A stretch of 64,000 nucleotides of DNA. Origin: Prosopocoilus inquinatus (lineage: Eukaryota; Arthropoda; Insecta; Coleoptera; Lucanidae). Numbering within the stretch: position 1 is the stretch's first letter; every line of letters starts with the position of its first letter. Positions 49,640 to 60,672 of this stretch are shown here, one piece after another. The notes beneath the pieces are model-generated. The model saw only the letters and a program-made list of their open reading frames with translations. It ran no database searches and was not told the origin of the DNA. The position numbers were made by a program, and so were the translations under genes. Location of the stretch: the NCBI GenBank assembly GCA_036172665.1, contig CM069872.1:40720101-40784100 (forward strand). Reading direction: 5' to 3'.

Positions 49640-51230
49640 CATAAAAAGGAGAAACAACACCAAATCAAAGAGATATATTTGGCGCCTTACAAAACAAGAC
49701 AGAATCCTAAAAATTTATATGTTTTCCCATCTACCGTAACTAACCTAACCAGTTTTGTACAGTTTCTAACTGAATCACTTGACAAACGAGGAGAAGTTGA
49801 CGTCATCTACACTGATATTAGTAAAGCATTCGATAGCATTAGCCACTCAATACTGTTAAATAAATTATCTGCTTTTGGTTTTACTGAAAACCTAATTACA
49901 TTTTTTAAATCTTATCTGAACCAAAGACGACAATACGTCCACCATAATGGCTTCAAATCCCACTATTTCACAGCCTCATCAGGTGTACCTCAAGGATCGA
50001 ACTTGGGTCCTCTCCTCTTTGCACTGTACAAAAACGACCTATGCCAATCAGTTGATTATGAAGTTCAGCTGTTTGCCGATAATGCCAAATACTTCCATTC
50101 AATCAACTCTTTTCAAGACTGTGTTACTCTACAGCAAAACATTGACAGAGTTAATCAGTGGTGTGCGGAAAACAGTCTTCATCTTAATCTTAACAAATGT
50201 AAAGTCATGACGAACTCTAAGTACATAAAGTAGTGGATACTTGAATATAAGGTGGGTCAAGCTCCTCTCACTCGAGTTACAACTGTAAGAGATCTCCGGA
50301 TAATCTTTGACTCTGAACTTACCTTCTCTCAACACGTGCTGTCACTGGTCAAATCATCAAATAAAATGATAGGGTTTATTATTAGAAATTGTAGATCTTT
50401 CACCAATGAAAAAGCCTTAAAAATGCTTTATTTCTCTTTAATCCGGTCCAGATTGGAATATTCAGTGATTGCTTGGATACCGATATTGAAATGGCATTCT
50501 TCTATCTTAGAAAATGTTCAGAGAAAATTTTTCAAATAATTGTAGTTCAAGAGATATGGTGTATATCCTGAGAGAGGGTTAGATCAGGAACAGTTAACAT
50601 CAAGATTCGAAGTTTCATCACTTAGTCACAGATGAAAACGTATTATTGTTACTCTTTTGTATAAATTAGTGCATAATCAGGTAGATTGCCCGGTTCTATT
50701 AAACAAATTAAACTTTTTAGTACCAAGACCCGAAGCAAGAGAATCTTCTACTTTTTATCTTTCCATAGCCAGAGCCAACATGTTATTGAGATCTCCAGTT
50801 CATGTAATGTGTTCAATCTATAATAACATCTGTTTAAGATGTGACATTTTCAATGATAATCTTGTCTCAATAGTAAAGCTTCTAGATAATGACTGATTTC
50901 TAAAGTCTTATTCTTAACCTTATTGCCCTCTTTCTCCATTCTCCATTCTATTTTTCATTCTCCAATTTATTCTCTCTTCTTCATGCTATTATTTTAATTA
51001 AGTTAATTCTAACATCATCTGCGAATCTGCTAAACGTATCTTATTGTTATCGCTTAAGTTAAGATTTAGTTAAGTTAGCTAAGCTTACTTAATTAATTAG
51101 TTGATTAATGTTTAGTTGTAACTTATGCCTAGTAAGTTAATCAGATAAGCATAAACCGCTGTTCTGGAGTAGCATTTGCCTTGTAATTGGAACTTTCTGT
51201 TAGGCAATAAAGAATATTATTATTATCAAA
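49640..51230 (+). pseudogene. LINE 2: truncated, frameshifted non-LTR retrotransposon
   Basis: Contains more of the reverse transcriptase than LINE 1: VIYTDISKAFDSISHSILLN (first catalytic Asp, about 49800), SGVPQGSNLGPLLF (49977) and the catalytic box as LFADNAKYF (50070). NSLHLNLNKCKVMT follows. The frame is lost at about 50233 and resumes at 50252-50539 and 50657-50896. The 3' end is AATAAAGAATATTATTATTATC at about 51206. The second Asp of the FADD box is Asn. It is the same clade as LINE 1, judged from shared motifs. It is inserted in arm-like repeat sequence. Confidence 0.85.
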
Positions 51231-51680
51231 AGTAAACAACCGAGAAAGACATAAAAAAGGTCTTCAAAAATCATATTTTTTTATGCGCGCAAAAAATACT
51301 CGAATATCAATAGACCACTAGAAAACGGGCACATAGGAAAACTGTTGAAAATCATCCAAAATCAAACATAATTAAATTAAAAGCAACCAAAAAACCTTAT
51401 AGCATTCCTTGTTTTTAGACACCCCAGAATGGATTTTTACTTCTAGACCAGTCCGTTGGCACATGCAAAAATTATTGAAAAAGAGCCAAAAATCGTATTC
51501 AAATAAAAGCTCTTATTTTAAATGCCACAAAATGACTTTTTTATTTCTGGACCAAGTATTACAATCTACGATCGTGTATATTGTTAATATTATATTAGTG
51601 TTCCTATATTTAGATACTGTCTAAATACATAAACTATATTAGTTAATACAAACCTGCCATCTGGCGAAAAATAATACAAT
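51231..51680. repeat. Arm-like repeat continuing after LINE 2
   Basis: Diverged versions of the arm phrases: GACACCCCAGAATGGATTTT, TTCTAGACCAG, AAAGTAAACAACCGAGAAAG. It shows that the repeat extends beyond the segment paired with the right arm. Confidence 0.6.
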
Positions 51681-51683
51681 TAA

Positions 51684-52286
51684 GGCTGCCCACGCATTCA
51701 TGAAGCAAAAACGCTTTAAAGCAAAACGTTTTGCTGCAATGCAAAACATTTCGGTTAGTCACACACTGATGAAGCAAAATGTTTTCAGGCAAAACGCTTT
51801 CGGGCAAAATGTTTTCGGGCAAAACGTTTTCACGTAAAACGCTTTACTGCATTATAAAGCAATGCAACGTAATATCGAAGAGATAGAAAATGTTCCGTAT
51901 GAATCATTCACCACTTTTTGCTGATTAAACTAAATCGTACAGATAAATCTTACGATTTTTAGAATAATGCAATGCATGTTTGTTCGCAATTATGTTCAAT
52001 TTTTGTTTATTAAACTCGCTATTATAATTTAGTTTTTACCATGACTTCGGACGATGAAGATATTGCTTTGAGTCTGTGGCAGTTTCTGCAAATGTGTGCA
52101 AAAGAGGAGATAAGTAATAAATGAAAACGCTGTTGGATGCATCCTATAAATGAAATGAAGAAAGAGTTGTTTTGCTCTACCAGTGTGTGCTTGGTCCTAT
52201 TTAAAGCATTGAAAAAGCACGTTCTAACAAGATTAGTCAAAAACGTTTGTAGAAACGTGCTTTTGCTTTATGAATGTGTAAGCAGC
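51684..52286 (+). mobile_element. 603 bp Harbinger-like remnant with TTAA flanks
   Basis: The ends GGCTGCCCACGCATTCATGA and, inverted, GCTGCTTACACATTCATAAA are followed by AAGCAAAA(A/G)C(G/A)C in both arms. TTAA lies on both sides (51680-51683, 52287-52290). The left part has a GCAAAACGTTTTC tandem motif. A coding remnant at 52041-52180 reads MTSDDEDIALSLWQFLQMC, then a stop, then MHPINEMKKEL. The latter resembles the W-VHPIN motif at the start of PIF/Harbinger transposases. The catalytic domain is absent. Confidence 0.65.
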
Positions 52287-52435
52287 TTAAAGCATTGCAG
52301 CTCTGCAAACATAAGGCCCTTCAAATTTTTTTTGAATTTTGAATAAGCGAAGTTGTAAGTTTAAAATGTAAATTTTAGTATGTTGTTAGATTCTCTCTAA
52401 ATTTTGTTAATCCCAGCATTAACTTAATAGTACGT

Positions 52436-54738
52436 TGTGTCCTGTTGGAGCGTTTATTGATAAAACGCTGTTTATAAAAAGAATTTTTCGAGGAAGTCTA
52501 AACAAAAAATCAAGGATAAGAAAATTCTCATAACAGCACCTAGTCGATTTGGTAAATTGGTAATCATGAATACCTTGAAGGTGTTCTGTGAACCAGATGT
52601 GGATGAACAAGGAAATATCGTAACCTGTTTGAAAAAGAATGCAGCCGGAAAATGGGTCGAAGATAAAAACAAAACTCCACCAAAAAATTACGGACTATTC
52701 AAGACTGTTGTTAGAAACAAACCCTTGCAAATTTACAGCTGCACCTGTTTTCCAAAGCCCATGGGCGACGATTTAGAAAATGGAACATGCGACAGCAGAC
52801 AATTCTTCTACCAGCATTGTGGTCAGCATCCAGTAATTTTCTTTAGCTTGAATGATATTTCGTCTCATAATTGGAATGCGTTTATTGAGCCATTCAAAGG
52901 AAATTTGTGTAAAACACATAAACAGCCCAAAGCCCATGGGCGACGATTTAGAAAATGGAACATGCGACAGCAGACAATTCTTCTACCAGCATTGTGGTCA
53001 GCATCCAGTAATTTTCTTTAGCTTGAATGATATTTCGTCTCATAATTGGAATGCGTTTATTGAGCCATTCAAAGGAAATTTGTGTAAAACACATAAACAG
53101 CCCAAAGCCCATGGGCGACGATTTAGAAAATGGAACATGCGACAGCAGACAATTCTTCTACCAGCATTGTGGTCAGCATCCAATAATTTTCTTTAGCTTG
53201 AATGATATTTCGTCTCATAATTGGAATGCGTTTATTGAGCCATTCAAAGGAAATTTGTGTAAAACACATAAACAGCACATGTATTTGGGAGATGAAACAA
53301 AAAGCCATTTATCTGAGGACATGAAGGCAGAGTTTAATTGGTTTTGTAAAGGTAAAAAATGTGAAATGAAGGAAGGTAAAAAAATTATCTCCCAGTTAAG
53401 TGAAGATAATTTGCGGTGTTCTTTCGACCTATTAGTAGAATATTTGTATATTCAGTTCAATAAAAAAAGAGTGCTGATATTTATAGAAAAATTCGACGCT
53501 TCTCTTATAAAGTTGCTACATAAGTCACAAAGTATTGAACTAGCGTACGTAGAGAAGATCATTGAGTATATCGGGGAAATGCTCAGTACCTTTCTAAAAG
53601 GTAATGAGAAGGTATTAGGTGCATTGATTAACGCCTGTGGTTTATTGTCAATAACTATATCTCCGTGCGCGAACAATGTTTCTATTTGTCAATTCCTAGA
53701 AAATCATGATTTCTCTGAATATTATGGATTTACCAAGACTAAAGTAGCAGATTTGCTAAAGATACGTTTATTCAAGGGTTTTAATGAAGACGACATTTTT
53801 TTACATTATAATGGCTATAAAGCACTTGGCACAAATCTACAGTTATATAACACATATTCTGTTTTAAAATACCTCCAGGATTGGAAAGTTGCACGGCAAC
53901 GGGCGAAACATGAAACTAATAAGGGTCCAGATACGAAGAAGCACGCACCTAGATCTTATTTAGTAGCCACGGGATTCAACCGTTAAACAAACTGTTTTCA
54001 GTTGGGGGTCTTAGAGACAAACTCAGTGATATTATCACCAAAGGTACAGTTACTGTACAGAATCCTGTGTATAAATTGACACCAGAGCACGTTTGAATAC
54101 CAAAGAAAATGATGTCACAACCTAGTAAGATCGATGACGAACATGTTAATTTATTCCTCCAGTACATGAAGGATCTTGGATATTTCAACATAATTGAACA
54201 GAATCGAAACCGGCATGTTTGTGATAAATCATACAACATGACCAAATACAATATTAGTACAAAGATGATTGATAAATATACGACGGCTATAAATGATTTA
54301 GATCGTCACAATAATGAATCATTTCAAAAGTTCGCAGATTCCATTGCAAGCTTACTTTCTGAAGGTTTCAAGCCAAAGAATCATGATGAAATTAAGGGTG
54401 TTCTCTATACTTTTTGTGTAAACAAATTCGATACATGTTGTGAACGATTATGTCAAGAAAATAGGAAACTTGACTTACAGTTTATAAGAAAGGATGAAAC
54501 AGGAATAATTATAGAAGTGAAGTTTGATCAGAATAATGCACGAGGTAGTCTCAAACAAATTTTTAACAATGAGCATTATAAAGTTTTTGAAAGAGAGAAT
54601 ATTACAATAGACAAAATATATATTGGGCTACATATGAACGATCAAAAAGTAACTGTCTGCGGCATCTAATAAAGAGGTTGTTGAAAATTTCGCAAATATT
54701 CCTGAGGAAAAGCTGATCGTAAAATCAAGCAAATTGTA
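52436..54738 (+). pseudogene. AAA-ATPase-like / PD-(D/E)XK nuclease family gene, broken
   Basis: Segments in order: GAFIDKTLFIKRIF (52449, the family's N-terminal 'DKT' motif), a frameshift near 52510, ILITAPSRFGKLVIMNTLK (52525, Walker A region), HPVIFFSLNDIS (52828), RVLIFIEKFD (53470, Walker B position), YYGFTKTKVADLL (53720) and YNTYSVLKYLQDWK (53850). Another frameshift lies near 53970 and a TGA near 54096. Then MMSQPSKIDDEHV and a C-terminal nuclease-like domain (LDLQF, IIIEVKFD, LKQIF, 54469-54560), a last frameshift near 54662 and a stop at about 54736. This order matches AAA-ATPase-like (PF09820) plus DUF1703 / PD-(D/E)XK (PF08011) proteins of bacteria, fungi and some insects. Their function is unknown; a mobile or defence role is often supposed. 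A 175 bp triplication also breaks it. Confidence 0.75.
52752..53276. repeat. Three tandem copies of 175 bp within the AAA-ATPase-like gene
   Basis: Copies 52752-52926, 52927-53101 and 53102-53276 each start CCAAAGCCCATGGGCGACGA. I see one difference between them (CAGTAATT / CAATAATT). 175 is not a multiple of 3, so each copy shifts the frame. This produces the overlapping ORFs at 52557-53021, 52852-53196 and 53027-53986. Either a very recent duplication or an assembly artefact. Confidence 0.9.
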
Positions 54739-54739
54739 A

Positions 54740-55147
54740 GGGATAATATTATCATTTAGCTTACACCACATAAATCCCTTATAAAACTTAACTTTTAGAC
54801 GTTCTGTCCTGAAAAGGCATGGATTATAACAAAACGAAATTATCGTTTATGTGAGCTAAGCTGATATACGTACCGAATTTGTTTATGTTTATACATTAAA
54901 AAGTGTGTTTCTGTGCAAAATGTGTAATCTCATGTACGAACAGTAGAAATGTGAAATTTGTTTACCTAAAATAAAATGTGAATTGAAAACGATAATTTTA
55001 GGTATTTAATTTTATTAACGTAGGTTGTCTAGACCGGATTTTTTAAGTCTACATGCTTTTGTGTGATATCAACTTTATTATAAAAAATGATCGAAATATT
55101 AACAATATTCCATGTAATAAAAGCGATCTATGTCATATTTTGTAATC
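54740..55147. other. Interior spacer between the gene and the right arm
   Basis: AT-rich, no ORF and no repeat recognised. Confidence 0.5.
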
Positions 55148-56290
55148 CAAGATGATTGATTTCGTTCCCACAGTTGGTTCTGAACAGTATATAGACATAA
55201 ACCTATAAACGGTATAAGCTATCGTGAAAAAGGAGATGCTGTAAAAATAGATCGGATTGTAGTCGCAAAAAAATGTTTTCGGGAATGTTTTGCACTTATT
55301 TTAAGTTGTTTCACTAGGTTTTTAAAGCGTCTAATTGTCCTGGTCTAGAACTAATATTTTATCTTGAAAAGTAATAGTAGATATTGGATCTTCTGATTTT
55401 GCAGCAGTTCCATCTGGAACCGATGAAATATTCAGTCGACAAGACACAATTTTTTTATTTTACTAAATATTATCCTGGGCCATCAATGAAAAGCCATTTT
55501 GGGGCAGGTATCTAAAAAAGAGGAACTTTGAACATTTTTTCAATAATTTTAATTACTTTTAGGCGTAATTCCCATGATTTCTTTGATAATTCTTAAAATA
55601 CCGAAACATCCTGGCCCAGAAACGAGAAAATACCATTTTGGGGTGTGAAAACCCAAGAGATTTGAATAAGGTTGTTGGCTCTTTTCTGGTCGTTTATTAA
55701 TGATTTTTGCATACGTCAATTGGTCTGGTCCAGAAATAAAAAGCCATTTTGGAGTGTCTAAAAACACGGTATGTTGTAAGTTTTTTAAGTGCTGTTGAGA
55801 TAATTTTACATGGATTTGCGTGATTTTCAACAGTTTTTTCACGTCCCCAATTTTTGGTGGTGTACGGATATTTGAGTACTTTTGGGGTGCATAAAAATTA
55901 ATGCTTTCTGAAGGGTTTTAGGTCTTTTTCGGATGTGTACTGCCTTGTTTTTTGAAGACGCCAAATACCCTGGTCCAGAAATAAGAAGCTATTTTGGGCT
56001 GTTTGAAACCAAGACATTTTCAAGTTTATTAGATCTTTTTCGGTTTTTTACTTTTGGGAAAACAGATAAATTTGTAGGATTCTACCCTGTGTTATCGTGT
56101 GCCCAATTTTTGGTGGTCTACAGACATTAGGGTATTTTTTGGGTGCATGAAAATTATGCTTTTTTAGAGGTTTTAGGCCTTTTCGATTGATTGCTTTTGA
56201 TCAAACAACTCAATTTGTAGGATTCTAACTTGTTTTTTGATATGCCAAATGTTGTGGTTTAGAAGTAACATTTTACATCCTACTAAAGAA

Positions 56291-56585
56291 TACAATATAT
56301 CCGTAACTAATGCGACGTAGTTTTAAAATTTTAATCGCTTTTCATTTTGGCACCAAACTACTAGAAACTTTCTGTTCTTTATTAAATATTTACATCTAAA
56401 AATTACTATTTTCTCAATAACTCTTCGAATATCAGAATTGGACCCTATAAACTGTATATCATTGAAAAGCTTTTCAAAAACGCTATGGAATGGTGTGAAA
56501 ATATACAGGCTGTTCTAGTTGAAAAAATGGAGTTTTGTTATTTATAATTATTCATATTCAAAAAAATCGTAGCGAGCGTTGTAAC
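56291..56585. other. Unassigned AT-rich sequence right of the large element
   Basis: Contains a motif ATACAGGCTGTTCTAGTTG at about 56510, resembling a degenerate TACAGGGTGTTC transposon end. No partner end identified. Confidence 0.35.
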
Positions 56586-56589
56586 ATAA

Positions 56590-57115
56590 CTTTACGACTT
56601 GGCTTGATCTTCTTGAACTTCATTTATGTTGTCTTGTCCATAAAATATTAGAAACGCAAGACCCTAGTTATTTGCTTCATAAGTTAATTTTTCTCCGAGA
56701 TTTACATCATTCTAAAACCCGTCAAGTACATACGCTGAATATGCCAATCCACAGAACTACGTTCTTTAGAGGATCTTTTTCTTACTCTCCGTTCGTGCTT
56801 ACAATAGTGTCCCTGATGCGGTTAAAACATTAAAGTATTTCACTTTCAAGTCTAAATTAAAATTATTTTTATTGTCTATGAATTAGCTCCTTTCAGTTTC
56901 TAGACTCGTCAAACGTATTACATTACTCGATTATTGCTAGTTAATTGATAAATTTTCTATTGTTTATTTAGTTACGTGTATTTGTGTGCGGCCTTCTCAA
57001 TTGTAGTACATTTATTGTAATATTACTTACATATTGTAATTTTCAGTTACAAGGTAGGATAACAACAGCCAGTGGATGAAATCCCGCCTGAATAAAGTCC
57101 ATTATTATTATTATT
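56590..57115 (+). pseudogene. 3' end of a non-LTR retrotransposon
   Basis: Reading frames give LDLLELHL, HTLNMPIHRTT, FRGSFSYSPF and a SFKSKLKLFLLSMN-like end, which resemble the extreme C-terminus of LINE ORF2 proteins. They are followed by a UTR with AATAAAGTCC and a short (ATT)n tail at 57104. There is at least one frameshift and no catalytic motif. Confidence 0.55.
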
Positions 57116-57345
57116 TCGAATGATAAGCCATAGTCTTGGCATTGACTGAAAAAAAAAATCGGTTGCCTTATCTTTAGTGGTTTAGAAGTTATGAATTTTT
57201 GAATGGAACCTTGCACCCAGGAATTTTCAAGAAAAAATTGACTCACTTTCAAGAAATATGATTGATACGTATAAATAACTAAATTTAATGCAGAATTTAG
57301 TGTAGAATCCAAAAATGAAGTCAAAATGGGGTGTTTCAATTTAAA
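57105..57345 (-). repeat. LINE-like 3' UTR, minus strand, tail to tail with the preceding LINE
   Basis: 240 bp shared with 60283-60520: AATGATAAGCCAT, AATCGGTTGCCTTA, TGGAACCTTGCA(C/T)CCAGG, GTAGAATCCAAAAATGAAGT. On the minus strand both copies end in (AAT)n. The (ATT)n at 57104-57116 is thus shared by two oppositely oriented retroelement ends. Confidence 0.7.
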
Positions 57346-58120
57346 AAAAAAGTAACCATAATATTTTTATTATACTTGGACATCCTGTATACAAACGAAA
57401 ATAATTTTAGAATCTGCAATGGAAGCGCTCCTATTATACAAAAAAAAATAGAGTCTATGCCTGGAATAGCAAGAAAGTTATGGAAGTTTTACGAAGCTCT
57501 GGGACACCTGTTATATGTCATAAAAAGTCAAAAATTGTTTATCTTTGAAAGTATTCTTACAAGAATCTCTGTATGCCAGATTACATATTTTCCGTATAAC
57601 TCTTTTTTGTACAATAAAAATTCGATGAGCTTCAGATTCCAATGTATTACAACATATCTCAACTTGGAATAAAAGTTAGAATAATAAATATATCGGCAAG
57701 GATGTTAAAGAGTTGGGTATTACAAGTATGATCAGTTTAAAATTAAATCTCGACGTAATTGCAAAAATCATGACAAATTAAACAAAAAACAAATTGAAAT
57801 TGAATTGAATAAACATAAAAGATAGCCGCGTTTTAAAGCTATTTCGAATTTTATCTGTTTAAAAACATGCGATCATTTAAACATATTTGTTCGTAATATG
57901 TATATTTGCAAAAACTTCCTCGCGCCATTTCCATATTCTATTAATTACTAATAAATAATTTATAAATTTATTATCGATTTGAATTTGAAACCCAGGTGTG
58001 CGTGTGACATGCGATAATATAATTCGTTTACTCGGAGCGGCGGCGGGGTTGAGGCAATTAAACTTTTATTCGCACGAGAGAGCCGCTCGCGATTTTTGAG
58101 TCCGGAGACGAAGAGGTGCC
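57346..58120. other. Intergenic; ORF of 113 codons, unrecognised
   Basis: The plus-strand ORF 57331-57672 starts inside the LINE repeat and has no recognised domain; it is probably chance. From about 57960 the sequence becomes GC-richer towards the cuticle-gene promoter (GGAGCGGCGGCGGGGT at 58036). Confidence 0.4.
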
Positions 58121-58123
58121 GCC

Positions 58124-58230
58124 CTAACCCAGACCTTCATTAGAAAGGGAAAGTGGACCACACCTCGGGCTAACTTATGTAATTATGCATTAGTATAAAA
58201 TCCGTCGAATCTCTCCACAATGCATCAGTT
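58124..58230 (+). promoter_or_regulatory. Cuticle gene promoter: conserved box, TATA, initiator
   Basis: Box 58124-58164 is shared with 46296-46336. TATAAAA is at 58194-58200. An arthropod-type initiator TCAGTT is at 58225-58230, giving a start near A58227, 33 bases from the first T of the TATA box. The 5' UTR would be 39 bases to the ATG. Such strong TATA/Inr promoters are usual for stage-specific cuticle genes. Confidence 0.8.
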
Positions 58231-58265
58231 TCGTTTACTGCATCAAACAAACAACACACAGCAAG

Positions 58266-59046
58266 ATGTTCAAGGTATTCTTGGCTTTTAATTTTTATAT
58301 TTTTGACTTCTTTTTAATGTTCTTTTTAGATAATCGTTCTTTGCGCCGCTTTGGCCATAGCCCAAGCTGGTATCATCGGTGCTCCTGTGGCTCATTATTC
58401 ACCAGCTCCTGCCGTGAGCACTTCTTACATCTCCACTGCACCAGTAGCAGCCGTCCATGCCGCCCCTGTCGCCGCCGTCCACGCTGCACCAGTTGCCATC
58501 CACAGTCCTGCAATTGGGGCATCTCACCAAAGCGTACTTCGTTCCCTTGGAGGCAACCAGGCAGTATCCACATATTCCAAGGCAGTAGACAGTGCCTTCT
58601 CCACCGTTCGCAAATACGACACCAGAATCACCAATGATGCCCTCAGCGTAGCCCCAGTTTTGGCTCATGCCGCTGCCCCCGTTGCCGCTTATGCTGCCCC
58701 AAGTTACACAGCAACTTACGCCGCTGCCCCAGCCGTCGCTCACACCGCTTATGCTGCCGCCCCAGCAGTAGCAACATACGCAGCAGCCCCTGCCATCGCT
58801 CATGCCGCTCCCGTTGCAACTTATGCCGCTCATGCCGCTCCCATTGCAACTTACGCCGCTCATGCCGCACCCGTCGCAACTTATGCCGCTCACGCCCCCG
58901 TTGCAACTTACGCCGCTCACGCCGCCCCCGTTGCTACTTATGCCGCTCATGCTCCAGTTCTCAGCAAAGCAGCAGTTTCCTATTCGCCTGCCGCCGTCGT
59001 AGCTCACACAACCTTCTCTGGACTTGGTGCTCATTACGAATGGTAA
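58266..59046 (+). CDS. Alanine-rich cuticular protein, retinin-like domain
   Basis: Two exons: 58266-58274 (ATGTTCAAG) and 58330-59046. The 55 bp intron (GTATTC...TTTTTAG) splits the signal peptide after codon 3, as in many insect cuticle genes. The protein has 241 residues. Signal peptide [16 protein letters not shown], then Ala/Pro/His-rich [12 protein letters not shown] repeats. The retinin-like segment [20 protein letters not shown] with [17 protein letters not shown] follows at about residues 65-105. A long region of [14 protein letters not shown] repeats comes next, then a short C-terminus ending [27 protein letters not shown] is characteristic of beetle pupal/larval cuticle proteins such as those of Tenebrio. 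A structural, secreted component of the cuticle; no disruption seen. Long antisense ORFs mirror the repeats. Confidence 0.93.
58870..58945. repeat. Coding tandem repeat [10 protein letters not shown] in the cuticle gene
   Basis: Seven near-identical 27-30 bp units (ACTTACGCCGCTCATGCC-type) between about 58808 and 58960, encoding TYAAHA(A)PVA. Units of different length (27 and 30 bp) keep frame. Confidence 0.85.
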
Positions 59047-59125
59047 ACATCTACATACGACGCATAGATAGAATTAGCAATGTAAATTATTTATTTAAAG
59101 CAATAAAAAGTTTGCAGAATACACC
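59047..59125 (+). terminator. 3' UTR and poly(A) signal of the cuticle gene
   Basis: AATAAA at 59102-59107, 56 bases after the stop, with TTGCAGAATACACCGG-type sequence following. Confidence 0.75.
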
Positions 59126-60195
59126 GGCGTTTTATATTTAACAACAAAAAAAATAGTAACCAGAGAAAGATCAAGTGACAAAATATTTTTTTTCTAAAGC
59201 AGATATTAAAGTCTGCTGCAAGGACTTGTTTTTTTATAAACTATGCGGCAACTGGAAATCCATGCTTAATAATTTAATTTGTAATTTGTTTTTGTCTTTA
59301 TTTTATTTGATTTAATCTGCTGTATGAAAAGTTAAAAATTTTGCAGGACAATAAAATTGAATATCGATTCCTAAAAATATGTGCAGAATATATTCTACAG
59401 ACTCTTTAAACACATCTTTTAGTATAGAAACAGGATCTGTGTTGCAACTACTTATGCAAGGAAACGATTCTTAAAATTAAAAACGACACATGCAAAGACA
59501 CATGTGTTGTTTCTGCAGTAAAGTGAATATTCCTCTGTATATATTTATGTTGATTAGATCACAATAGCAGATGTTTAATGCAACATCTAAGTACGTATTT
59601 CCTTAGTCCGCAGCATTGTTTTCAATCATACTGAGTTTTATTTAAGTTCCTACTAATCGATATCTTATAAGTACACATTCTAATATCATTAGTTCACTTC
59701 ATTTAAAAGTTATGCAGCATTCAGGGCTGGATTTAGCGCCCTTTTCATAGTGTCGCTAAAAACAACACTTATTTAAGATACGAAAATTAAAAAAAGAATT
59801 TGTAATTTGAAGTTGCTGGACATATTAGACAAAATTTTAGTAGGATTCAATAGTTATTTACAAAATGTTGATTACCAGACAAAATTTCTTAATTTAAAAA
59901 AACAAAAAGACATGGAACAGCCTGTATATTATTTTACCAATCGATAGAAAATGAATTCAAATTAAAATTCTTTTTAATAAATTAATAAATAAAGAAGTCA
60001 TTTTGATTCTTTGCAAATTCGTCAAAAGGTTTTTATACTTTCATAAAAAAAATGTTGAAAATTTTACTTTTACAAAAAAAAAATGCCATCTGGATTTGCA
60101 CACATTACAGTGCATGTTTTAAGTCATTTACGTCATATCCTGGTGGTAAGGTTAAAAATGGAAACAGTCAAAAACGATTTCTTTTATCGTTTTTT
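59126..60195. other. Intergenic, nothing recognised
   Basis: AT-rich, no repeat or ORF assigned. Confidence 0.4.
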
Positions 60196-60199
60196 ATCG

Positions 60200-60603
60200 A
60201 AATTGAAATTGCAAAAGAAATTCCTAAGGAATCTAAGGCCCGATCTTACCACCTCCTGTTAAATGTAACCGTCAGTTAATATTATTATTATTATTATTAT
60301 TATCTCGAATGATAAGCCATTCACTGAAAAAAAAATCGGTTGCCTTAACTTTAGTGGTTTAGAAGTTACGAATTTTTGAATGGAACCTTGCATCCAGGAA
60401 TTTTCAAGAAAAAATTGACTCACTTTCAAGAAATATGATTGATACGTAAAAATGACTGAATTTAATGCATAATTTAGTGTAGAATCCAAAAATGAAGTCA
60501 AAATGGGGTATTTCAATTTAAAATTGAAATTGCAAAAGAAATTCCTAAGGAATCTAAGGCCCGATCTTACCACCTCCTGTTAAATGTAACCGTCAGTTAA
60601 TAT
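60200..60603. mobile_element. 238 bp LINE-tail insertion flanked by 83 bp direct repeats
   Basis: 60200-60282 and 60521-60603 appear identical and flank 60283-60520, a copy of the minus-strand LINE 3' UTR seen at 57105-57345 with an (ATT)n end. The left repeat includes the first half of a MITE whose complete form is at 60558-60672. The MITE was therefore there first and was partly duplicated by the insertion. Confidence 0.8.
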
Positions 60604-60672
60604 CCTGATTAACCATTGTCGCCACAATAGTTTCCGATGGTTAAATTTATCAAGAGTTGGTAAGATCGGGCC
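60558..60672. mobile_element. 115 bp MITE with TAA flanks
   Basis: GGCCCGATCTTACCA and its inverse TGGTAAGATCGGGCC form the ends; TAA on both sides (60555-60557, 60673-60675). Inner arms AAATGTAACCGTCAG / GATGGTTAAATTT pair partly. Ends and TWA target fit PIF/Harbinger-derived MITEs. Confidence 0.75.

Larger units (their letters stand above)
46728..56290. mobile_element. 9.6 kb inverted-repeat block with AAA-ATPase-like gene inside
   Basis: The left arm (46728-49490) and right arm (55148-56290, inverted) share the same outer boundary, TTCTTTAGT(G/A)(A/G)GATGTAAAATG with TA just outside, and the same order of segments inward. Both arms contain repeated CCAAAATGGCTTTTTATTTC / TGGACCAG motifs, so they are internally repetitive like foldback elements. 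The left arm is enlarged by a partial duplication and LINE 1. Further arm-like repeats reach 51570. The interior carries LINE 2, a Harbinger-like remnant and the AAA-ATPase-like / nuclease pseudogene. Alternative: two separate insertions of one repeat in opposite orientation. Confidence 0.6.

Noticed and set aside
58399..59034. Antisense ORF of 211 codons across the cuticle gene, Cys/Ser/Gly-rich
   Set aside because: It mirrors the GCC/GCT-rich alanine repeats of the sense gene, which avoid stops on the other strand. The sense strand has promoter, signal peptide, intron and poly(A) signal.
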